From assembly GCA_035380045.1 (NCBI GenBank), contig DAOSWM010000012.1, positions 1 through 64,000 on the forward strand: a stretch of DNA of 64,000 nt. Reading direction: 5' to 3'. The notes below the pieces were generated by a model that ran no database searches, had not been told where the DNA came from, and saw only the letters and a list, made by a program, of their open reading frames with translations. A program made the translations under genes and the position numbers. Below are positions 55,067 to 63,968 of the stretch, piece by piece (positions within the stretch are counted from its first letter, which is position 1; every line of letters starts with the position of its first letter). This DNA comes from DAOSWM01 sp035380045. Its GTDB lineage: Bacteria > Bacteroidota > Bacteroidia > Bacteroidales > Tenuifilaceae.

Positions 55067-55497
55067 GCTTGTTCTTTTTCATAAAAAAGAACATTGCTTA
55101 AATTCTGTGCTCAGTTTACTACCGCTACATACCAATAATTTTCCTCTCTACAATGGATTCGATTCGTACTCTTAATGGCTGGCTGAATATAATCCAAACT
55201 ATAAAAATATTATTTTAACGTGAGTTAGATGTTAGAGCAAATTTTAGTTGATGAATAATAAGGTAATAAAGTTCAGTTTTGTCTCTCTTGTTATGTTTCT
55301 AAGGTTTTTTAAGAGAAATAAGGTTGATATCAACTAAAAACCTTATTTCTCATTACCAACCCTAGTAAAGATTCTAATTATAGTTGAGATACTACCTTAT
55401 TACCTTATTGTTTTTGAACAGATTGCGCTTTGGCAGCAATTGAAAGAATGTATTTTCTTAGATCGAACTCACGTTAAATTAACTTAAAGTTTCTATA
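55067..55497. other. Intergenic region after the sensor cassette
   Basis: Contains an AT-rich hairpin GTTCTTTTT (55071-55079) / AAAAAGAAC (55084-55092), possibly a weak transcript end, then about 120 bases with nothing visible, then a family-A repeat. No gene. Confidence 0.45.
55214..55478. repeat. MITE-like dispersed repeat, family A, copy 2
   Basis: A 265-bp element with perfect 13-base inverted ends, TTTAACGTGAGTT (55214-55226) and AACTCACGTTAAA (55466-55478). A second nested inverted pair lies inside: AATAAGGTAATAA (55257-55269) and TTATTACCTTATT (55397-55409). Most internal blocks align with the copy at 1435-1665. It carries no ORF and could form a long stem. The ends are better preserved than in copy 1. 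Confidence 0.75.
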
Positions 55498-58440
55498 TCA
55501 GGAATGGTCCTGTTTTTTTAAGGCTTCCCACATCACTTCCACAGGGTGCAGGGCTTTTCGTCCAGTTCCATCCTTTATTTGATGGCGACAGCTGGTTCCG
55601 GGAGCAACAATTCCAACTGTTTCGGGGGTTTGCCTTACGGCAGGGAACAGAACCAGCTCACCAACTTTCATGGAAAGTTCGAAGTGTTCCTTCTCGTAGC
55701 CGAAGGAACCTGCCATTCCGCAGCAACCGCTGGGGATTTCGGTAACTGTATAGTTCGTTGGAAACGAGAGCATGGCTTTGGTTGGAACTGTTGAGGCAAC
55801 GGCTTTCTGCTGGCAGTGGCCATGTAACTTGAAATTCCTTGTACTTTCGGTAAACTGAGACGTTGAAATTCTTCCTGCATCAACTTCGCGTACAAAGAAC
55901 TCCTCGAAAAGCAGACAGCTATTTGATATTTTCAGAGCAGCATCGAGGTTCTGGCTTTCGGCTAAATCGGGATACTCATCCCGAAAGCTGAGAATGGCAG
56001 AGGGTTCAATCCCAATTAATGGGCTCTCATCGGAAATTAGGTTGGCAAGCTGCTCAATGTTTTTATTGGCAATTCGTTTTGCTGTTTTCAGCAAACCCTT
56101 CGAAATGTAGGTACGCCCGCTTTCAAAAATATTTGGAATATGAACCTCGTAGCCAAGTTTCTCAAGAAGTTCAATAGCTTTAATACCAATGTGGGTATCG
56201 TTAAAATTTGTAAACTCATCGGCCAGCAGGAATACCTTTTTAGGATTGCTGTTTCCGATATTTCTTTTCCTGTGCCAATGCGTTAAGGTGGTTTTATAGA
56301 GCAGAGGCATGGTTCGTTCGGTAGCGAAACCCAAACTCTTCATTAGCGCGTAGCGAGTAACTCTGTTCGAGAGGAAGAAGTTTGTTAGCCATGGGAAAAT
56401 GCTTCCAAACGCGTTAATTCTGGTAATATTTGCAATCATCCAGCTGCGAATGGGAACCCTGTGAACCCTGTACCACTGGTACAAAAATTCTGCTTTTAGC
56501 TTGGCCATATCAACGCTCGAAGGGCACTCGTTCTTACAACCCTTGCAGGAAAGACATAGGTCGAGCACATCGTATATTTCCTTGTGGTTGAATGGGTTGT
56601 TCTGGTTGCTGTTGGTTAAGAATTCCCGAAGAATGTTGGCCCGTGCTCTGGTTGTATTCCGCTCGTTTCGGGTTGCCATGTAGCTTGGACACATGGTCCC
56701 ACCGGCCAGCTCTGTTTTTCGGCAATCGCCTGAACCGTTGCACTTTTCAGCAGCACGAAGAACTCCACCAACTTTGGAGAAGTTGAATATGGTTTCAACT
56801 TTTCGTTCGGGCTTCCCGGGCTCGTATCGAAGGAACGTGTTAAGTTTTGGGGTGTTTACAATCTTTTCAGGATTGAAAATACCATCAGGATCCCACGCTT
56901 GCTTCACCTCCTGCATTAGCTGGTAAACATGTTCGCCAACCATAATTGGAATCAGTTCGCCCCGTAGCCGGCCATCGCCATGCTCACCGCTCAACGAACC
57001 GCGGTATTTTTTTACCAGGTGAGCCACTTCATAGGCAATGGTTCTGAAAAGTTCAACGTCCTTCGGATCCTTCAGATTTAATACGGGCCGAAGGTGCAGC
57101 TCACCGCTGCCAATGTGCGCATGGTAAACGCAGTCGAGGTTATGCTTTGCGATAATTTCGGAGAACTCCTGCATGTACTCGGGCAACTTTTCAACAGCCA
57201 CTGCTGTATCCTCCACCAGCGACACGGGTTTCGCATCGCCTTCAATGTTCGAAAGAACGCCTAGCCCGGCTTTGCGCAAAGCCCAAACTTTGGCAATGTC
57301 GCTCCCGCGAATAATAGGGAAATGGTAACCGTAGCCTTCACTTCGCAAGTCGCTTTCCATTGCGCTGGCAATGGATTCAATTTCCTCCTGCGTTTCCCTG
57401 GCGAATTCAACAATGAGTATAGCACCAGGATTCCCTTTTACGAAGAACCTGTTTTTCTGCTGCTCAATGTTTCCCTTGGTGCAATCGAGAATAACGTTAT
57501 CCATCATTTCTACCGCACCGGGCTTGTACTTAAGGGCAATTAGGTTTGCCCTGAATGCCTGTTCGCGTTCAGCAAGATGTACGCAAATAAGCGCTTTTTC
57601 GGCTGGTGGGAGCGAAATCAGGTTCAGCTTAACTTCGGTTATTAGACCGAGCGTTCCCTCCGAACCGGCAATGAGTTTGCTAAAATTAAAGGGTTTCCCG
57701 TTGCCGGAAAAAATATCGTTGTCGAGCAGCAAATCGAGGGCATAGCCGGTGTTTCTCCTTTTTATTCCAGGTTCTGGAAACTGACTAATAATTTCTTTCT
57801 GGTTGTTTGGGTTCGAGAGTATGCTGTGAATCTGCCGGTAAACCTCGCCCTCGCGATTTGTAAGCAAAAGCTTTGAGTCAAATTCCTGCTTTGTAACCTC
57901 TTCGAATTCGTACTCAATTCCATCGTCAAGCATTATTTTTACAGAGAGCGTATGGTCGCGGGTGCTGCCGTAAATTATTGAATGCGAACCGCATGAGTTA
58001 TTTCCAACCATTCCTGCCATCATGCATCGGTTTGCGGTTGAGGTTTCGGGCCCAAAGAAAAGCCCGTAGGGCTTGAGGTATAGGTTTAGTTCGTCGAGAA
58101 TAACTCCGGGTTCAACTTTCACCCAATGCTCAGCTTCATTTAGCTCAATAATTTTTCCCCAGTAGCGCGATATGTCAACAATAATTCCATTCCCCACAAC
58201 CTGTCCTGCCAGTGAAGTTCCTGCGGTACGGGGAATAAGCGGAATACTGTATTGTTTTGCAAAAGCCACAAGCTTCGCCAAGTCGGCTTTCGATTTTGGA
58301 ATAGCAACGGCATGTGGAATTTCGCGGTATGCTGAGGCGTCGGTGGCATACTGAAGTCGCGAGGAGTAATCCCACCTCAACTCTCCTTCGAGTTGAGCTT
58401 TCAGCTCAGCAAGCCGGGTATCCGAATGGCTAATTTTCAT
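55498..58440 (-). CDS. FAD-linked oxidase with Fe-S and CCG domains (YdiJ/GlcD-GlcF type)
   Basis: 980 residues. N-terminal FAD-binding type-4 domain (about 45-230; PRTAGTSLAGQVVG and SGEHGDGRLRG further on), an FAD oxidase C-terminal domain to about 530, a 4Fe-4S ferredoxin-like region with CNGSGDC and CLSCKGCKNECP, and CCG domains with SGCCGMAGSFGYEK. Such fused enzymes oxidise D-2-hydroxy acids (D-2-hydroxyglutarate, D-lactate, glycolate) and pass electrons to quinone; E. coli YdiJ has this plan and a similar length. The substrate here is not fixed by sequence. It lies 30 bases after the 7TM-GAF gene, so the two may be co-transcribed. Confidence 0.85.
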   Translation of the reverse strand: MKISHSDTRLAELKAQLEGELRWDYSSRLQYATDASAYREIPHAVAIPKSKADLAKLVAFAKQYSIPLIPRTAGTSLAGQVVGNGIIVDISRYWGKIIELNEAEHWVKVEPGVILDELNLYLKPYGLFFGPETSTANRCMMAGMVGNNSCGSHSIIYGSTRDHTLSVKIMLDDGIEYEFEEVTKQEFDSKLLLTNREGEVYRQIHSILSNPNNQKEIISQFPEPGIKRRNTGYALDLLLDNDIFSGNGKPFNFSKLIAGSEGTLGLITEVKLNLISLPPAEKALICVHLAEREQAFRANLIALKYKPGAVEMMDNVILDCTKGNIEQQKNRFFVKGNPGAILIVEFARETQEEIESIASAMESDLRSEGYGYHFPIIRGSDIAKVWALRKAGLGVLSNIEGDAKPVSLVEDTAVAVEKLPEYMQEFSEIIAKHNLDCVYHAHIGSGELHLRPVLNLKDPKDVELFRTIAYEVAHLVKKYRGSLSGEHGDGRLRGELIPIMVGEHVYQLMQEVKQAWDPDGIFNPEKIVNTPKLNTFLRYEPGKPERKVETIFNFSKVGGVLRAAEKCNGSGDCRKTELAGGTMCPSYMATRNERNTTRARANILREFLTNSNQNNPFNHKEIYDVLDLCLSCKGCKNECPSSVDMAKLKAEFLYQWYRVHRVPIRSWMIANITRINAFGSIFPWLTNFFLSNRVTRYALMKSLGFATERTMPLLYKTTLTHWHRKRNIGNSNPKKVFLLADEFTNFNDTHIGIKAIELLEKLGYEVHIPNIFESGRTYISKGLLKTAKRIANKNIEQLANLISDESPLIGIEPSAILSFRDEYPDLAESQNLDAALKISNSCLLFEEFFVREVDAGRISTSQFTESTRNFKLHGHCQQKAVASTVPTKAMLSFPTNYTVTEIPSGCCGMAGSFGYEKEHFELSMKVGELVLFPAVRQTPETVGIVAPGTSCRHQIKDGTGRKALHPVEVMWEALKKQDHS

Positions 58441-58470
58441 TTGTTCTGTGGAATGGTAAAAATAAGAAAT

Positions 58471-60519
58471 CTACTTCTCTGGAGCTTCAGGTGAACCGTT
58501 GTTCTCCATCGCCTTAATTTTTTGCTGTAGCGCATCGTTTTGCTCCCTTACATACTGAAGTTCCTCGAGGGTTAAACGCATCTGCTCCTCCTTTTCCTGC
58601 ATGCTTTCTGCCTGCTCCTGGAACTGCTGAATAAGGTTAACGTTCCGTTCGTTCATTTTAACAATGTTGAGGTTGATGGCAATGCTGAAGGCAATTTTTT
58701 TAATAAATTCAATTTCAATGGGTTTGAAGTTGTCGTAGCTGGCAAGTTCAACAACTCCCAGTACCGCTTCGTCGGTGCTAAGCGGAGCAATAAGTAGCGA
58801 TTTTGGCTTGCTCTCGCCAAGGCCGGAGTTAATTTTTACGTAATCCTCGGGAATATCGCTAATGTTCTGAACCTGGTTCTCGGTGAATGTGGCGCCAACT
58901 AGCCCCGAATCGGTTGAGATTTTAGCGTTCTTTTCTTTCAGCTCTTTGCTGCAGCCGAAGTCGGCTACCATTTCGAGGTAAGGTTCGTTAAACTCGTCAT
59001 CAGTAATAACGTAAAGCACGCCATACCTTGCACCCATTCGTTTTACCAGCATTGACAGGATTTTTCGGCTTAGCTTCTTAAAATTATCCTTATTCTCGCT
59101 AAGTATATCGTTTATAATGGCAAAGCCAGCGTTCAACCAGTTCTGTTGCTTCTCTTTCTCTTGGTGTTCAAGTAGCTTATCCTGCTTTTGTTGCAGCTCC
59201 TTGGTTCGCTCCTCAATTTTTTGGGCAAGACCTTCCTTCTCAAGGAAAAGCTGATGGCTAAGATCCTCATTCTCGTTTATTGCTTTGGCCGATTTGCTGG
59301 TTATGGTGAACGATTGTAGAAGCATGAATGTTGCCAGCCCGTAGGGAGCTAGATAGGGAGTTGAAATTAGCCCCATGCTGCTGAAAATGTCGTTGAAAGC
59401 GGTTGCGTAAAGAATGAACATTCCAGAGAATGTGACTATTGCTCCGGGACGCCTGCGGATTGTAGCAACAAGCAAAACGCCAAATGTAAGGTAAAGTCCG
59501 CCTGTTAGCAGGTAAAGTTCAAAGAACGAATTAATTTTTCCGTAGATTGATGCTGGTGTTGCGAAGATAATTAGCGAAATAATAATTCCTAAAACAACAA
59601 TCGTATTCTTTAGCCAGGCTTTAAAATCTTTTGGGAAAAGATGGTAGATGAAAAGTGCAAACAGCGGAATAGTTCCGTAGCCTGAAAAATTATCGAGTTT
59701 TGAGAGTAATTCCCAGCTGATGTTTGGGAAAAGGTATCCAACTAACCTATCGCCTGTTGAAACGTTTCGAAGTATCATAACAAGCGTGAGAATTCCGAAG
59801 TACAAGTTTGAAACATCCTTCCTACGGAAAAAATACATGTTTAAGTGGTTAATTCCAATAACAAGTATTAATCCAATCACAATTAGGTTAAGGATGTCAA
59901 TATCGCGGCTAGTTTCTCTAAGCGTTTCGAATGTTCCAAAGTATATTGCCCATGGAATTCCCGAACGGCGATGCGAGTAGTTCGATACCTGAATTACAAC
60001 TTCAATTCTTTCGGTGTTTGCTACTTCCGGGTCAATTGTAAACGGAACGTCCTGTGATTTATACTTTGGTTTGTGTTCAGCCTTCGATTTGCCAACGGTT
60101 CCAACTTCGGTAAGCAACGAACCATTAACCCAAAGCTTATAGCTTGTGAATATTGAAGGAATTTTTAATCCGTATATTTCTGGTTTGCTGTTGGGCTTTT
60201 TTAGAATAGTAAAACGGTAGGTTCCGTAACCTTCGCGTGGAAGTTTTTGGTTGTCGATGGAGTAGGAGGTCCAGGGTTTTGGTATTTTCCCCAGAATGGG
60301 TGTAGGAAGTAATGCCGTATCGGCAAAGTCCTTCGGTTCTAGGAGTTTTTGCCAGTAAAATTCGCATTCACCCTCAATTTTTATGGGTTTGGAAAAATCA
60401 ACGTAGGTTGACTGAAGGTTGAGGATGGAATTCTCCATTGTGGGAGCAGTGGCTGCTTTTAGCCCGTGGCTTAGCCACAATGAAATTATGAGAAACGAAA
60501 ACCCGATTGTTTTTTTCAT
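58471..60519 (-). CDS. 7TM-DISM membrane sensor with GAF domain, no catalytic output
   Basis: 682 residues. Signal helix; an extracytoplasmic beta-sandwich (about 30-200); a membrane block of seven helices (about 208-410) of the 7TMR-DISM type; a coiled coil; a GAF domain (about 480-630; GLVGATFTENQVQNISD, LLIAPLSTDEAVLGVVEL); and a C-terminal coiled coil. There is no kinase, cyclase, phosphatase or DNA-binding domain. The protein may scaffold or signal through protein contact. It precedes the FAD oxidase gene, which might be a target or partner. Confidence 0.8.
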   Translation of the reverse strand: MKKTIGFSFLIISLWLSHGLKAATAPTMENSILNLQSTYVDFSKPIKIEGECEFYWQKLLEPKDFADTALLPTPILGKIPKPWTSYSIDNQKLPREGYGTYRFTILKKPNSKPEIYGLKIPSIFTSYKLWVNGSLLTEVGTVGKSKAEHKPKYKSQDVPFTIDPEVANTERIEVVIQVSNYSHRRSGIPWAIYFGTFETLRETSRDIDILNLIVIGLILVIGINHLNMYFFRRKDVSNLYFGILTLVMILRNVSTGDRLVGYLFPNISWELLSKLDNFSGYGTIPLFALFIYHLFPKDFKAWLKNTIVVLGIIISLIIFATPASIYGKINSFFELYLLTGGLYLTFGVLLVATIRRRPGAIVTFSGMFILYATAFNDIFSSMGLISTPYLAPYGLATFMLLQSFTITSKSAKAINENEDLSHQLFLEKEGLAQKIEERTKELQQKQDKLLEHQEKEKQQNWLNAGFAIINDILSENKDNFKKLSRKILSMLVKRMGARYGVLYVITDDEFNEPYLEMVADFGCSKELKEKNAKISTDSGLVGATFTENQVQNISDIPEDYVKINSGLGESKPKSLLIAPLSTDEAVLGVVELASYDNFKPIEIEFIKKIAFSIAINLNIVKMNERNVNLIQQFQEQAESMQEKEEQMRLTLEELQYVREQNDALQQKIKAMENNGSPEAPEK

Positions 60520-60581
60520 TGAAAAAATTCTTTGCCCAAAATATTTTGTAAAACTAAGATTTTACCTCAAATATAAAAATA

Positions 60582-60609
60582 AAAAAGCTCGGATTCTTCC
60601 GAGCTTTTT
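60582..60609. terminator. Bidirectional terminator of the ackA-ptb-buk operon
   Basis: GCTCGGA (60587-60593) pairs with TCCGAGC (60598-60604), extended by A/T pairs, loop of four bases, A-run before and T-run after. It lies 22 bases past the buk stop (minus strand). Confidence 0.8.
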
Positions 60610-60630
60610 AACAAGATGATTGAGAGTGGT

Positions 60631-61707
60631 TTACTTGTACTCCTTTACAAGTACTTCGCCCCTAAGGGCGTATAGTCCATTCATGGCTAGGGCTTGCATT
60701 TCATCCTCGCCGGGGTAAACAGCAACCGGTCCAATGAAGCTAACCATCTCTTTAACGTATTCAACAAGGTCGGGATTGTGAGCAATACCTCCGGTAAGAA
60801 TAATTCCATCAACTTTGCCCCTAAGAACTACAGCCATCTGGCCAATCCATTTTGCGATGTTGTAGGCCATGGAATCCTGAAGTAGTTTGGCTTTCTTGTC
60901 GCCCGACTTTGCTTTCATCTCAATTTCGTAGGCATCGTTGGTTCCGGCATGAGCAACCAAACCTCCTTGGCCAGTGAGCATTTTCTTCACCTCATCGTAT
61001 GTATATTCGCCGCTAAAACAAAGTTTTGCAAGTTGCCCGGCAGGAACTGTCCCGCTACGTTCGGGTGAGAATGGACCCTCACCGTCGAGCGCGTTGTTAA
61101 CATCAACGACTCTTCCCTTTAGATGAGCGCCAACCGAAATTCCTCCGCCCAGATGAGCCACAATGATGTTCAACTCCTCGTACTTTTTATCTAAACTTTT
61201 TGCGTACTGACGGGCAATGGCTTTCTGGTTTAGCGCATGGAAGATTGATACCCTTTCGAACTTTGGGTGACCAGAAATTCTGGCGATATCATCCATCTCG
61301 TCAACAACAACGGGGTCGGCAATGTATGCCTTTGCACTTGGAAGGCTCCTTGCAATATCATCGGCAATAAGGGCTCCCAGATTGCTGGCATGCTCCCCTC
61401 GAATGCTGTTGATTAAATCTTCCTTCATCTTTTCATTTACAGTGTAAACGCCAGATTCAATAGGTTTAATGAGTCCGCCCCTGCCTACAACAGCAGAAAT
61501 TTTCTCAATTTCGATATCGGCCTCTTGAAGTTCCTTCATGATAATATCCTTACGGAACTCGAATTGGTCGGTAATCCGTTTAAAATGTGCTAACTCCTCG
61601 GTTTGATGCCTGAGGGTTTTCAAAAAGATGGACTTTGTATTGCGATATACAGCAATCTTAGTCGAGGTTGACCCTGGGTTAATGGCTAGGATACTGAAAT
61701 CTTCCAT
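60631..61707 (-). CDS. buk: Butyrate kinase
   Basis: A 358-residue ASKHA-fold kinase. The N-terminus LAINPGSTSTKIAVY is the phosphate-binding motif typical of butyrate rather than acetate kinases, and HLGGGISVGAHLKG (about 185-198) and GRGGLIKPIESG (about 75-86) are family blocks. It converts butyryl-phosphate (or branched-chain acyl-phosphate) and ADP to the acid and ATP. It follows ptb by 26 bases, the usual partner order, and ends in a strong terminator. Confidence 0.92.
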   Translation of the reverse strand: MEDFSILAINPGSTSTKIAVYRNTKSIFLKTLRHQTEELAHFKRITDQFEFRKDIIMKELQEADIEIEKISAVVGRGGLIKPIESGVYTVNEKMKEDLINSIRGEHASNLGALIADDIARSLPSAKAYIADPVVVDEMDDIARISGHPKFERVSIFHALNQKAIARQYAKSLDKKYEELNIIVAHLGGGISVGAHLKGRVVDVNNALDGEGPFSPERSGTVPAGQLAKLCFSGEYTYDEVKKMLTGQGGLVAHAGTNDAYEIEMKAKSGDKKAKLLQDSMAYNIAKWIGQMAVVLRGKVDGIILTGGIAHNPDLVEYVKEMVSFIGPVAVYPGEDEMQALAMNGLYALRGEVLVKEYK

Positions 61708-61733
61708 CGTAATAATTTATTTTTGGTTGCAAA

Positions 61734-62639
61734 CTATTTTGCTGCATTTGCAGCAAGAGCTATTGAGTACATTTTTGAGTGAACGCTGTCGCCACGTGAA
61801 GTTAACACGCAAGGAACTTTTGCTCCCATTACCATCGCGCCCAATTCACCTTTTGCAAGCTTGGTACAAGCTTTAAAGAATACGTTTCCGCTTTCTATGT
61901 TGGGGAACAGGATACAGTCAGCATCACCAGCAACCTCGCCGGTTAGCTTTTTGATTTGAGCAGCTTCCTTGTTGATAGCCACGTCAAGAGCCAAAGGTCC
62001 ATCAACCAACGCTCCCTTAATTTGTCCACGGTCGGCCATTTTTGAAATAATGGTTGCGTCAACACATGCGGGCATTGCTGCCGAAACCTGTTCAGTAGCA
62101 GCCAGAAGTGCAACCTTTGGTTTTTCAATACCAAGTGAGTGGGCGGTTTTTATAAGGAAGTTGGTAATTGCAATTTTTTGGTTCAGGTCGGGGGCAGGGA
62201 TAATGGCAACATCGCCAACAATTAAAAGTTTTGGGTATGTTGGAACTTCAACAACGGTTATGTGGGTAAGTACCGCTTTGGGTGGCATTAATCCGGTTTC
62301 CTTGTTAAGAATTGCCCTCATGTACTTGTCGGTGCTAACAAGACCCTTCATTAGTACATCACCTTCGCCCTTGTTAATGAGTTCAACTGCTTTATGTGCA
62401 GCTTTCATCTCGTCTACTTCCTGAACGATTTTAAATTTCTTGGGGTCGATATTGTGCTTTTCACAAACTTTTATAATAGTTGCTTCATCGCCAACCAAAG
62501 TTGCTTCAACGATTCCCATATCAACAGCCATGCTTACGGCTTCGATTGTATGATCGTCGATTGCGTATGCAGCTACTAATCTTTTTTTCGATTTGCTCCT
62601 TAGCACATCAAAAAGTTGTTCGAGTTTTGTAATTGACAT
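61734..62639 (-). CDS. ptb: Phosphate butyryltransferase (phosphate acyltransferase)
   Basis: A 301-residue cytosolic phosphotransacylase of the Pta/Ptb fold. The short length (no DRTGG-type N-terminal domain) and neighbour buk favour Ptb over Pta; a role on acetyl-CoA cannot be excluded because ackA lies upstream. Conserved blocks include VLMKGLVSTDKYMRAIL, DVAIIPAPDLNQK and DGPLALDVA. It makes acyl-phosphate from acyl-CoA and Pi. It begins 54 bases after ackA and is probably in one transcript with it. Confidence 0.9.
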   Translation of the reverse strand: MSITKLEQLFDVLRSKSKKRLVAAYAIDDHTIEAVSMAVDMGIVEATLVGDEATIIKVCEKHNIDPKKFKIVQEVDEMKAAHKAVELINKGEGDVLMKGLVSTDKYMRAILNKETGLMPPKAVLTHITVVEVPTYPKLLIVGDVAIIPAPDLNQKIAITNFLIKTAHSLGIEKPKVALLAATEQVSAAMPACVDATIISKMADRGQIKGALVDGPLALDVAINKEAAQIKKLTGEVAGDADCILFPNIESGNVFFKACTKLAKGELGAMVMGAKVPCVLTSRGDSVHSKMYSIALAANAAK

Positions 62640-62693
62640 GTTTTGAGTATGTTTTTAAGTTTTAGTTTATTTTGTAATCTCAGAATTAGCAAA

Positions 62694-63908
62694 TTATTCT
62701 TTTTTCATTTTACCAACAATTGCTGCGGTATCGGAAGCAATAACCAGCTCTTCGTTGGTTGTGATTACCATGACCTTAACCTTTGAGTCGGGTTTGGTTA
62801 GTAGCTTATCCTTACCTCTAACACCTTTGTTACCTTCAATGTCAAAGTCAACACCCATGAAAGATAAGGATGTGCAAACTTCGTGGCGCAGCACGCTGTC
62901 GTTTTCACCTATACCTCCTGTAAATACTATTAAATCAACTCCTCCCATTACAGCAGCATACGAACCAATGTATTGTGTAACCCTGTAATCGTACATATCG
63001 AGGGCAAGTTTGGCTCCCTCATGGCCTTCAGCAGCAGCGTTTTCAAGGTCGCGCATATCCGATGAAAGGCCTGAAACTCCCGCAACGCCGCTTCTTTTAT
63101 TAATTAAGTCGCTAATTCCTTTGAAATTCAAGTTTTCACGTTCTGCAATGTACAGTAGCACTCCTGGGTCGATATTTCCGCAGCGTGTTCCCATAAGCAA
63201 ACCATCAACAGGGGTAAAGCCCATCGATGTGTCCACAGATTTCCCATTTTTAATGGCTGCAATGGAGGCACCGTTTCCAAGGTGGCAGGTAATTATTTTG
63301 GATTTTTCAAAATCCATCCCGGCTAGCTTGCAAGCTTTTTTTGCAACGTACTTGTGGCTGGTACCATGGAACCCATATTTTCGAATTTTGAAATTTTCGT
63401 AGTACTCGTAGGGAATCCCATACATGAAAGCATGTTTAGGAATGCTTTGGTGGAAGGAGGTATCGAAAACTGCTACCTGAGGAACACCTGGCAGGAGGTT
63501 TTCCATGGAAAGAATCCCTTTTAGGTTAGCTGGGTTGTGAAGGGGAGCCAGCTCGATACATTTCTCAATCTCAATCTTCACTTTTTCGTCAATAAAGCTG
63601 CTCTCGGTGAAAAATTCACCCCCATGAGCCACCCTGTGGCCAACAGCAGAAATTTCGTTCAGGCTGTTAATAACGCCATGGGTTTTGTCAACCAGAGCCT
63701 CCAGTATTAGATTTATTCCAACAGTATGGTCAGGAATATCTTTTACAACCTCGTAACGATCTTTCCCTTCAGGTTTGTGAGTTAAAATTCCATCGGTAAT
63801 GCCGATGCGTTCAACAATACCTTTAGCAAGAAGCTTGTCCTTCTCGCACATGTCGATAACCTGATACTTTATCGACGAGCTGCCACAGTTAAGAACCAGA
63901 ATAATCAT
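62694..63908 (-). CDS. ackA: Acetate kinase
   Basis: A 404-residue ASKHA-fold kinase. Diagnostic: NCGSSSIKY (near residue 8), GHRVAHGG (near 88), MGTRCGNIDPG (near 240) and FTGGIGEND (near 325). It interconverts acetate and ATP with acetyl-phosphate and ADP, giving ATP from acetyl-phosphate in fermentation. It heads the ackA-ptb-buk run; a pta gene is absent here, so acetyl-phosphate may come from Ptb or a distant Pta. Length and motifs are normal. Confidence 0.95.
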   Translation of the reverse strand: MIILVLNCGSSSIKYQVIDMCEKDKLLAKGIVERIGITDGILTHKPEGKDRYEVVKDIPDHTVGINLILEALVDKTHGVINSLNEISAVGHRVAHGGEFFTESSFIDEKVKIEIEKCIELAPLHNPANLKGILSMENLLPGVPQVAVFDTSFHQSIPKHAFMYGIPYEYYENFKIRKYGFHGTSHKYVAKKACKLAGMDFEKSKIITCHLGNGASIAAIKNGKSVDTSMGFTPVDGLLMGTRCGNIDPGVLLYIAERENLNFKGISDLINKRSGVAGVSGLSSDMRDLENAAAEGHEGAKLALDMYDYRVTQYIGSYAAVMGGVDLIVFTGGIGENDSVLRHEVCTSLSFMGVDFDIEGNKGVRGKDKLLTKPDSKVKVMVITTNEELVIASDTAAIVGKMKKE

Positions 63909-63960
63909 GAGAAAATTATTATTTGAATTTCAGTTAGTTATAAAATGTTTGTAGAATGAC

Positions 63961-63968
63961 CAAAAGTA
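63961..63968 (-). promoter_or_regulatory. Possible -7 box of the ackA operon
   Basis: TACTTTTG on the minus strand matches TAnnTTTG, about 50 bases before the ackA ATG. No TTG is found at the expected upstream distance, so it is only a partial match. Confidence 0.3.

Noticed and set aside
55546..58375. Plus-strand ORFs opposite the FAD oxidase gene
   Set aside because: They are short, overlap a long conserved coding gene on the other strand and show no recognisable domain.
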